From contig CALVUL010000073.1 of NCBI GenBank assembly GCA_944363555.1, forward strand, positions 1-45,343: a stretch of 45,343 nt of DNA. Direction: 5' to 3'. The notes under the pieces are model-generated. The model searched no databases. It saw only the letters and a program-made list of their open reading frames with translations, and was not told the origin of the DNA. Positions 38,398-44,207 of the stretch are shown in pieces. A program made the position numbers and the translations under genes. This DNA comes from an uncultured Clostridia bacterium (lineage in GTDB: Bacteria > Bacillota > Clostridia > Christensenellales > Borkfalkiaceae). Every line of letters starts with the position of its first letter. Position 1 is the first letter of the stretch.

Positions 38398-39458
38398 CAA
38401 AGCACCGTTACCCAGCCGTACTTGTCTTCCTCCGTGCCGTGCTGGATGCCCGTGACGGCGTCGTAGAGGAATTTGGTGATCTCCCCCATTTTTCCGCCGT
38501 TGACTTCGAGGTTTTCGCTGCCGACGCCGAGCAGCCCGACCGGCGAAATGACCGCCGCCGTGCCCGTGCCGAACACCTCTTTGAGTTTGCCTTTTTTATG
38601 CGCCTTGACGACTTCCTTCAAAGAAAGTTCCCTTTCGCTCACTTTATAGCCCCTGTCGCGCAGGATCTCAAGGCAGCTTTTGCGCGTGATGCCGGGGAGG
38701 ATCGATCCGTTGAGTTTGGGCGTAACCACCTCGTCGCCGATGACGAAAAAGATGTTCATGGACCCGACTTCTTCGATGTATTTTTTATGCACGCCGTCCA
38801 GCCAGAGGACCTGATCGTATCCCTTTTTCTGCGCCTCTTCCGCCGCCTTGATGCTGCCCGCGTAGTTGCCGAGGCACTTCGCTTCCCCCGTGCCGCCGGC
38901 GACCGTTCGCGCATAGTGCTGTTCCACAAAGATTTTCGTGGGCGCAAGCCCGTTCTTGTAATAGGCGCCCACCGGCGAAAGGATGATGTAAAAGAGGTAT
39001 TTTTTGCTGGCGTGCACGCCGAGTTCCGCGCTGTCCGCGATCATCAGCGGGCGGATGTAGAGCGCGGTGCCGTCCTCTTTCGGGATCCAGTCCTTTTCGA
39101 TTTCCAGAAGGCGGAAAAGCGCGGCGCATACCTCTTCGGTATCCACGCGGGGCATGCACATCCTGTCGCACGAACGGTTCATGCGGTTGAAATTTTCGCG
39201 GATGCGGAACACGCGGATATGCCCGTCCTTGTAAAACGCCTTCGCCCCCTCGAACACCCCCTGCGCGTAATGCAGAACGGAAGTGGCGGGGCTCATCGCC
39301 AGATCTTCGTAAGGGGCGATCTTTGCGCCGTGCCAGCCCTTGCCCTCTTCATAGACCATGGAAAACATATAGTCCGTGAACAGTTTGCCGAAACCGAGTT
39401 CCTCGCCCGCCTCCGGCTTTTTTTTCAGCGTTTTTCTTTCGCAAAATTCGATTTCCAT
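38397..39458 (-). CDS. ilvE: Branched-chain amino acid aminotransferase, 353 aa
   Basis: Fold-type IV PLP enzyme for the last step of leucine, isoleucine and valine synthesis. The N-terminus with FGKLFTDYMFSMVYEEGKGW, ATSVLHYAQGVFEGAKAF, the PLP lysine in GTGEAKCLGNYAGSIKA, and VGSMNIFFVIGDEVVTPKLNGSILPGITR are all typical of the eukaryote-like BCAT-II branch, which also fits the length. Its GAGGAG ribosome site lies inside the last codons of yigZ. It is followed by recX with a one-base overlap. Confidence 0.96.
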   Translation of the reverse strand: MEIEFCERKTLKKKPEAGEELGFGKLFTDYMFSMVYEEGKGWHGAKIAPYEDLAMSPATSVLHYAQGVFEGAKAFYKDGHIRVFRIRENFNRMNRSCDRMCMPRVDTEEVCAALFRLLEIEKDWIPKEDGTALYIRPLMIADSAELGVHASKKYLFYIILSPVGAYYKNGLAPTKIFVEQHYARTVAGGTGEAKCLGNYAGSIKAAEEAQKKGYDQVLWLDGVHKKYIEEVGSMNIFFVIGDEVVTPKLNGSILPGITRKSCLEILRDRGYKVSERELSLKEVVKAHKKGKLKEVFGTGTAAVISPVGLLGVGSENLEVNGGKMGEITKFLYDAVTGIQHGTEEDKYGWVTVL

Positions 39459-39461
39459 TCT

Positions 39462-40091
39462 TCACTCCTCGAATGCGCAATATCCCCTGCCGGACGTTTT
39501 CGCTTGCAGTTTTCCCCCGAAAAAATCGGCAAGATCTTTCCCAAAAGACGAAAATCTTTCTTCGGGAACGGCAAAACGCACGTCTGCGCTTTCGGAAAAT
39601 CGCGTATCAACGACTTTATATTTTTTGCTCTCCGCAAATTTTAAAATCTTCGCATATTGTTCGTAGTCCGCCGCCGTTTCCGCGAAAACGCACAAAACGT
39701 ATTTCACGATCTTCGCGGCGTTCGCGCCGTCGGCGGCGGCTTTCGCGTAGGCGCGCGCCAACCCGCCCGCGCCGAGTTTCACGCCGCCGAAATAGCGCGT
39801 AACCACGACGGCGCACTTTTTCAGTCCCCGCGCTTTGAGCACTTCGAGCATGGGCAGCCCCGCCGTGCCCTGCGGTTCGCCGTCGTCGGAAAATTTCTGT
39901 TTCAGCCCCGCTTCGTCCGCAACGTAAGCGTAACAGTTGTGGGTGGCGAGGGAATGCCGTTTGCGGATCTTTTCCACATAGGCTTTCGCCGCCGCCTCGT
40001 TTTCGACGGGCGCGATATGCGTGATGAAACGGGAACGCTCCACGACGTATTCGCAGACCGCCTCCTCTTCCACGCTGAGATAACCGTTCAT
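39462..40091 (-). CDS. yigZ: YigZ/IMPACT family protein, 209 aa
   Basis: Conserved IMPACT-type protein. SRFITHIAPVENEAAAKAYVEKIRKRHSLATHNCYAYV, SDDGEPQGTAGLPMLEVL and VVVTRYFGGVKLGAGGLARAY are the three signature stretches of the UPF0029 domain. A C-terminal alpha-beta domain (about 135-209) follows. Its cellular role is poorly defined; homologues have been linked to translation regulation in eukaryotes. The ATG overlaps the tyrS stop codon as ATGA. Confidence 0.94.
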   Translation of the reverse strand: MNGYLSVEEEAVCEYVVERSRFITHIAPVENEAAAKAYVEKIRKRHSLATHNCYAYVADEAGLKQKFSDDGEPQGTAGLPMLEVLKARGLKKCAVVVTRYFGGVKLGAGGLARAYAKAAADGANAAKIVKYVLCVFAETAADYEQYAKILKFAESKKYKVVDTRFSESADVRFAVPEERFSSFGKDLADFFGGKLQAKTSGRGYCAFEE

Positions 40092-41302
40092 TTCAGCACG
40101 ATTTTCACGTGCACTTTTTTACCCTTGTGCAGGACGAATTCCCCCGCCGCGGCGGCTTTTGAGGGGATGGCGGCAAACGCGTCGGTAATCTTATCCCCGT
40201 CGACGGAAACGCCGCCCCCTTCGATGAGCCGTTTCGCCTCTCCCTTGGATTTGGCGACGCCCGCCGCCACCATCGCGTCCGCAACGTATTTCGTTTCGGC
40301 GGGAACTTCGGCTTTCGGCATATCGGCTTCGCTGCCGCCGCCGAAAGCGGCGCGCGCCTGCTTTTGCGCGAGCAGCGCCTTTTCCTCGCCGTGCACGAGT
40401 TTGGTAACCTCGAACGCCAGCCGTTCCTTGGCGGCATTCATGCGCTCGTCGTTATATTTCGTGAGTTCTTCGATCTCCGCCATATCCATAAAGGTGAGAA
40501 GGCGCATGCATTCGTTGACCTTCACATCCTCCACGTTGCGGAAATACTGGTAAAATTCGTAAGGCGTGGTCTTGTTTTCGTCGAGCCACAGCGCGCCCTT
40601 CGCCGTCTTGCCCATCTTTTTGCCCTCGCTCGTCAAAAGCAGGGTAAAGGTCATGGCGTAAGCGGGCTTTTGCAGTTTTCTGCGGATCAGGTCCGCGCCG
40701 GCGAGCATGTTGCTCCACTGGTCGTCCCCGCCCATTTCCAGCACGCAGCCGTAGTCCCTGTACAGTTTCAGAAAATCGTACGCCTGCATGAGCATATAGT
40801 TGAATTCGAGGAAGGTAAGCCCCTTTTCCATGCGCGATTTATAGCATTCCGCCGTGAGCATCTTGTTGACGGAAAAATACACGCCGACGTCCCGCAGAAA
40901 ATCGATGTAATTGAGATCGAGCAGCCAGTCCCCGTTATCCACCATGAGGGCGGCGTTCTCCCCCTCGAAATCGATAAAACGGCTCATCTGCTTTTTAAAA
41001 CAGGCGATATTGTGCGCGACGGTTTCCTTCGTCATCATCTGCCTTAAATCGCTCCTGCCGGAAGGATCGCCGATCATGCCCGTGCCGCCGCCGAAAAGCG
41101 CGATGGGCTTATGCCCCGCGCGCTGCATGTGCGCCATCGCCATGATGGGGATATAGTGCCCGATGTGCAAAGAGTCCGCCGTAGGATCGAACCCCACGTA
41201 AAAGGGCACTTTTTCCTCTTCGAGCAGTTTTTTAAGGTCGTCCTCGAAAACCGTCTGTTTGATAAATCCGCGTTCTTTTAAAATATCGAAAGCGCTTTTC
41301 AC
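40088..41302 (-). CDS. tyrS: Tyrosyl-tRNA synthetase, 404 aa
   Basis: Class I synthetase charging tRNA-Tyr. The HIGH motif appears as LHIGHYIPI near residue 46 and the KMSKS-type loop as KKMGKTAKGALWLDE near 230. The tyrosine-binding ADLIRRKLQ region and a C-terminal S4 RNA-binding domain (AKRLIEGGGVSVDGDKITD) are visible. This is the long bacterial TyrS subtype with KMGKT. The start is GTG, with AAGGAG nine bases upstream. No T-box leader precedes it: it lies 14 bases after the aminotransferase gene. Confidence 0.95.
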   Translation of the reverse strand: MKSAFDILKERGFIKQTVFEDDLKKLLEEEKVPFYVGFDPTADSLHIGHYIPIMAMAHMQRAGHKPIALFGGGTGMIGDPSGRSDLRQMMTKETVAHNIACFKKQMSRFIDFEGENAALMVDNGDWLLDLNYIDFLRDVGVYFSVNKMLTAECYKSRMEKGLTFLEFNYMLMQAYDFLKLYRDYGCVLEMGGDDQWSNMLAGADLIRRKLQKPAYAMTFTLLLTSEGKKMGKTAKGALWLDENKTTPYEFYQYFRNVEDVKVNECMRLLTFMDMAEIEELTKYNDERMNAAKERLAFEVTKLVHGEEKALLAQKQARAAFGGGSEADMPKAEVPAETKYVADAMVAAGVAKSKGEAKRLIEGGGVSVDGDKITDAFAAIPSKAAAAGEFVLHKGKKVHVKIVLK

Positions 41303-41316
41303 CGCGTTATTCTCCT

Positions 41317-42492
41317 TTATCTGCGAAAGATGGCGCCCAGCCGCTTCACGCCCGTTTCGATCTGTTCGAGCGTCGCGTTGGAAAAGTTGAGGCGCATGGT
41401 ATTGTCCCCGCTGCCGTCGGCGAAGAAATCGTTGCCGGAAACGTAAGCCACTTTACTCTCGACAGCCTCGCGGAACTTCGCCTTGGCGCTTGTTCCGTCC
41501 TTAAATTCGCCCCAGATGAACAGCCCGCCCTGCGGCACGGTGTGCACGAAGGATTCGGGCATATACCGATCGAGCGCGGAAAGCATCGCCTCCGCCTTCT
41601 CCTTATAGATCGGCAGGCTGCGCGCCACGCCCCTGTCGATCTCCCCCGTGGAGATGAACTTTTCCACGATCGCCTGCGAGAGGGTAACCGTCTGCACGTC
41701 TACGGCCTGCTTGCAGATCGCCATCTTGCGGATGATGCGCTCGTCCGCCACCGCCAGCCCCACGCGGAGCGCCGGCGCGATGGTCTTGGAAATGCTGGTG
41801 ATGTACACCACATGCCCGTTTTTATCGAAACTCTTGATGCTCGGCAGATGTTCCCCCGCGAAACGGATCCTGCCGTAAGGATCGTCCTCGATCACGACCA
41901 CGCCGTATTTTTCCGCGAGTTCCACGATTTTCTTTCTGGTTTCCAAACGGAGCGTTTTGCCCGTGGGATTGGAAAAATTCGGCACGATATACACGAGTTT
42001 CGGGCGGTGCTCTTTGATCTTTCTCTCCAAATCGTCCGTATCCGCGCCGTCCTCGCCGCAGTCGAACCCGACGGGCTGCAGCTGATAGGTGCGCGCGATG
42101 TGCAGCACCGCCAGATACGTGGGGTTCTGCACGAGGATCTTATCGCCCTTTTCGCAGAAGGTCTTGAACATCAGATCGATGCCCTGCTGCCCGCCGCTGA
42201 CGATGAGGGCGTTATCGACGGTATATCCCTTTATCCCGACGTTTTCCGTATATTTCAGAAAACTTTCGCGGAGGGGCATATACCCTTCCGTTTCGCCGTA
42301 CTGCAACATTTTGACGGGGATCTCCGTCAAAAGTTCATCGGCGAATTCCTTCACCTTCGCCGCGGGCAGACACTGCGCCGCGGGCATGCCGCCGGCGAAA
42401 GAGATCATCTCTTTGTCGGAAAGCACTTTGAAAATCTCTCTGATCGCGTTGCCGGAAAGATTCCTTACGCGTTCGGCAAACTCGTATTCCAT
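41317..42492 (-). CDS. Fold-type I PLP-dependent aminotransferase (2-aminoadipate/aromatic type), 391 aa
   Basis: Cytoplasmic class I/II aminotransferase. ISFAGGMPAAQCLPAAKV and LQYGETEGYMPLRESF are typical of the LysN/KAT-like group. PNFSNPTGKTLRLETRKKIVELAEKYGVVVIEDDPYGRIRF carries the PLP contacts. The PLP lysine is in YITSISKTIAPALRVG, and the Arg of MRLNFSNAT binds the substrate carboxylate. There is no N-terminal GntR domain, so it is an enzyme and not a MocR regulator. Substrate is uncertain (2-aminoadipate, aromatic or branched amino acids). First gene of the eight-gene operon; promoter at 42538-42567. Confidence 0.9.
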   Translation of the reverse strand: MEYEFAERVRNLSGNAIREIFKVLSDKEMISFAGGMPAAQCLPAAKVKEFADELLTEIPVKMLQYGETEGYMPLRESFLKYTENVGIKGYTVDNALIVSGGQQGIDLMFKTFCEKGDKILVQNPTYLAVLHIARTYQLQPVGFDCGEDGADTDDLERKIKEHRPKLVYIVPNFSNPTGKTLRLETRKKIVELAEKYGVVVIEDDPYGRIRFAGEHLPSIKSFDKNGHVVYITSISKTIAPALRVGLAVADERIIRKMAICKQAVDVQTVTLSQAIVEKFISTGEIDRGVARSLPIYKEKAEAMLSALDRYMPESFVHTVPQGGLFIWGEFKDGTSAKAKFREAVESKVAYVSGNDFFADGSGDNTMRLNFSNATLEQIETGVKRLGAIFRR

Positions 42493-42537
42493 AAACGAAC
42501 TCCCAAATGAAATCGACTGAACTCTTAATTAAACTAT

Positions 42538-42567
42538 ATTTTATCACAAGCAAAAACGATTTTGCAA
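42538..42567 (-). promoter_or_regulatory. Promoter of the aminotransferase-tyrS-ade operon
   Basis: TTGCAA (42562-42567), an 18-base spacer and TAAAAT (42538-42543) lie about 45 bases upstream of the aminotransferase ATG. Confidence 0.6.
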
Positions 42568-42598
42568 GCGTTTCGCCGCCGTTTTGCGGTATTTAAAG

Positions 42599-42624
42599 AA
42601 AAAAACGCTTTTACGGCAAAAGCG
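42599..42624 (-). terminator. Intrinsic terminator of the tiny-peptide transcript
   Basis: A 7-base stem (42606-42612 with 42618-42624) and 5-base loop are followed on the minus strand by seven Ts. The only minus-strand transcript it can serve is the one from the promoter at 42817-42846. It therefore defines a message of about 200 bases. Confidence 0.65.
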
Positions 42625-42666
42625 CTTTTTCAACAGTTCGTTCTGTTTTCGTTTTCGATAGGATAT

Positions 42667-42732
42667 TTAACTTATTTTCTCGGTTTCAGCCTCATCCGCT
42701 TTTTTTATATACGAATAGAATTCATATCTTTT
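42667..42732 (-). pseudogene. Possible 3' continuation of the tiny membrane peptide in another frame
   Basis: After the stop at 42722 the +1 frame stays open to a TAA at 42667. It encodes a tyrosine-rich then charged stretch (RYEFYSYIKKADEAETEKIS) that looks like the cytoplasmic tail of a single-pass protein. If one base in the A4 run near 42729-42732 is skipped, the two frames join into a protein of about 39 residues with one helix and a basic-acidic tail. This may be an assembly or sequencing error, a genuine frameshift mutation or programmed slippage; I cannot tell which. Confidence 0.45.
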
Positions 42733-42787
42733 GTATAATACATGCCGCAATCAATATGATACCGAAAACGATAAAAAATACATTCAT
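42722..42787 (-). CDS. Tiny hydrophobic peptide under XRE control, 21 aa
   Basis: The frame reads MNVFFIVFGIILIAACIIQK plus a final Ile: almost entirely hydrophobic, enough for one membrane helix. An AAGGTG site lies a few bases before the ATG. A near-consensus promoter precedes it and a terminator follows downstream. The promoter spacer is filled by a palindrome repeated at the divergent XRE promoter, so this peptide gene is the apparent target of that repressor. Such size and composition recall small membrane-acting peptides, including type I toxins, but there is no homology evidence. The frame may be broken: an adjacent frame continues with a plausible tail. Confidence 0.55.
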   Translation of the reverse strand: MNVFFIVFGIILIAACIIQKI

Positions 42788-42816
42788 CTACACACCTTAG
42801 ACCTGCATTTTTTTAT

Positions 42817-42846
42817 ATTGTATATTAGGCGCTGCCTAATTGTCAA
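42817..42846 (-). promoter_or_regulatory. Strong promoter of the tiny hydrophobic peptide
   Basis: Perfect TTGACA (42841-42846), an 18-base spacer and TACAAT (42817-42822). The spacer is occupied end to end by the palindrome ATTAGGC-GCT-GCCTAAT, an ideal place for repression. Confidence 0.75.
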
Positions 42847-42867
42847 CAAAATTTAGGTAATACTTAA
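42825..42867. promoter_or_regulatory. Paired operator-like palindromes TTAGG-N5-CCTAA
   Basis: The first site (42825-42839) is a perfect inverted repeat TTAGG-N5-CCTAA within the peptide promoter. The second (42853-42867) is TTAGG-N5-CTTAA with one mismatch, directly upstream of the XRE -10 box. Centres are 28 bases apart. Shared half-sites over two divergent promoters are what a dimeric XRE repressor controlling itself and its target would use. Confidence 0.65.
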
Positions 42868-42873
42868 TATAAT
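42868..42873 (+). promoter_or_regulatory. -10 box of the XRE repressor gene
   Basis: A perfect TATAAT ends seven bases before the ATG at 42880, so transcription should begin at or within a few bases of the start codon. No clear -35 element and no Shine-Dalgarno sequence are seen. The mRNA may be leaderless and weakly expressed. Confidence 0.55.
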
Positions 42874-42879
42874 TGAACC

Positions 42880-43101
42880 ATGAATAAAAATTTAGATGAA
42901 ATCATCAGCAGAAATCTAAAACAGGAAATCGAACAGTCCGGCAAAACCAAAACGGAAATCGCCAACGCGATCGGCGTTTCAAAACCGACTGTTTCGCAAT
43001 ATATTTCCGGCAGGATACAACCTTCGCTTGCGACTTTATCGCGCTTATGTACCTTTCTCAACTGTTCCGCAGACGATATTCTCAATATAAAAAACGTATA
43101 A
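42880..43101 (+). CDS. XRE-family helix-turn-helix repressor, 73 aa
   Basis: A minimal Cro/CI-type DNA-binding protein. The helix-turn-helix runs from TKTEIANAIGVSKPTVSQYI (about residues 23-42). It is followed by SGRIQPSLATLSRLCTFLNCSADDIL, the rest of the five-helix domain. There is no extra sensing or peptidase domain. Base composition is AT-rich compared with its neighbours. It is divergent from the tiny peptide gene, with palindromes over both promoters, which implies autorepression and repression of the peptide. A strong hairpin follows its stop codon. Confidence 0.88.
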   Translation: MNKNLDEIISRNLKQEIEQSGKTKTEIANAIGVSKPTVSQYISGRIQPSLATLSRLCTFLNCSADDILNIKNV

Positions 43102-43136
43102 AAGCAGCGGTCCGCATTTCTCGGACCGCTGCTTTT
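43100..43136. terminator. Bidirectional terminator between XRE and YitT genes
   Basis: A perfect 15-base stem (43100-43114 with 43122-43136) and 7-base loop. Ts follow on the plus strand as part of the stem and beyond, and a TATACGTTTTTT stretch follows on the minus strand. It serves the two convergent genes. Confidence 0.88.
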
Positions 43137-43156
43137 CCTTCTTTGTATATCGCCGC

Positions 43157-44023
43157 TCACAGCACGTTGTTTCTGAAAAATCTGCCGTAAACGTCGTTGA
43201 CGGAGGAAACGTATGCAAAGGTGTTGTCGAACGAAGCGAGGATCTTTTTGAACGCCGCCAGATCGCGCTTGTTGATCAGGCAGATCAGCATGGTTTTATC
43301 GGTATGCGAATATCCCCCGCGCACGGAAATTTCCGTAACCCCGTGGTGCACGCCGTTCAAAAGTCTGTCCCGCAGTTCGTCGGGTTTATCGGTAACGATC
43401 TCCACCTTCAAAGCGGAGGCGAACCCTTTCAGGATGCCGTCGGAAATCCGCGATTGGATAAAACAGTACACGAGGCACAGGATAACGGGCTCCATTTGCT
43501 GCCCGTAAACGAAAAACGACACCACCGCCACCGACGCGTTGAGGGCGAAAATCACCCACACGAGGGAAAACTGCGGTTTCGCCTTGCGCACCAGCGCGGC
43601 GAGGTAATCCGTTCCTCCCGTGGAGGAGTCGATACGCAAGGACACCCCGTAGATCACGCCGATGATCGTCCCTGCCGCGATGACGGCGAGGATGCGGTTT
43701 TCGCCGGCGTCGTAGCGGTACAGCCCCGCGGCTTCCCAGACGAGCAGCATCCCCGAAAAGACCAGAACGAACACGAAGGAGCGCAAAGCGTATTTTTTAT
43801 CCGCGATAAAAAACACCGCCAGCGCCAGCGGCACGTTGATGATGAGGTTCAGATACCCCGCCTGAAAGGAAAAGGCGTACTGCACCATCGTAACGATCCC
43901 CCCGACCCCTGCCGGCGCGAAATCGTTTTCAAACACGAAAATGTGGTAAACCGCCGCCTGCAATGTAGCCATCAGCGCGATCAGGGCGTAGTAAAACGCC
44001 TCTTTTAAAATTTTTTTCCGCAT
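43157..44023 (-). CDS. YitT family membrane protein, 288 aa
   Basis: Five or six membrane helices occupy the first 205 or so residues, with the family's GVGGIVTMVQYAF and RIDSSTGGTDYLAALV stretches. A cytoplasmic DUF2179 domain follows (about 210-288, VEIVTDKPDELRDRLLNGVHHGVTEISVRGGYSHTDKTMLICL). Proteins of this type are numerous in Bacillota and their function is not settled. GGGGAG precedes the ATG and a promoter lies at 44087-44115. It ends at the terminator shared with the XRE gene. Confidence 0.93.
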   Translation of the reverse strand: MRKKILKEAFYYALIALMATLQAAVYHIFVFENDFAPAGVGGIVTMVQYAFSFQAGYLNLIINVPLALAVFFIADKKYALRSFVFVLVFSGMLLVWEAAGLYRYDAGENRILAVIAAGTIIGVIYGVSLRIDSSTGGTDYLAALVRKAKPQFSLVWVIFALNASVAVVSFFVYGQQMEPVILCLVYCFIQSRISDGILKGFASALKVEIVTDKPDELRDRLLNGVHHGVTEISVRGGYSHTDKTMLICLINKRDLAAFKKILASFDNTFAYVSSVNDVYGRFFRNNVL

Positions 44024-44086
44024 ATTCTCCCCTTTTCTCCGCCGCAGCAGACGGCGCGCGGGGCGTGCTCTTTCCCCGTCAGATAC

Positions 44087-44115
44087 AGTTTACTATACCG
44101 CCGCCGTTTTGTCAA
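44087..44115 (-). promoter_or_regulatory. Promoter of the YitT gene
   Basis: Perfect TTGACA (44110-44115), a 17-base spacer and TAAACT (44087-44092), weaker at the -10. The leader is about 60 bases. Confidence 0.6.
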
Positions 44116-44167
44116 TACCGATCGCCGCGATATTTTCGTTTTGCAGTCTTTTTCTTCCCGTAAAATA

Positions 44168-44202
44168 CGCGCCGCAAAAATCCTTGCGGCTTTTGCGGCG
44201 CG
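44168..44202 (-). terminator. Intrinsic terminator after the MATE gene
   Basis: A perfect 12-base stem (44168-44179 with 44191-44202) and 11-base loop are followed on the minus strand by a short T-rich stretch. It starts six bases past the stop codon. Confidence 0.75.
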
Positions 44203-44207
44203 CGGTT

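Noticed and set aside
41303..42580. T-box or other amino-acid riboswitch for tyrS or the aminotransferase operon
   Set aside because: The tyrS upstream gap is only 14 bases and the aminotransferase leader is about 45 bases, too short for a T-box.
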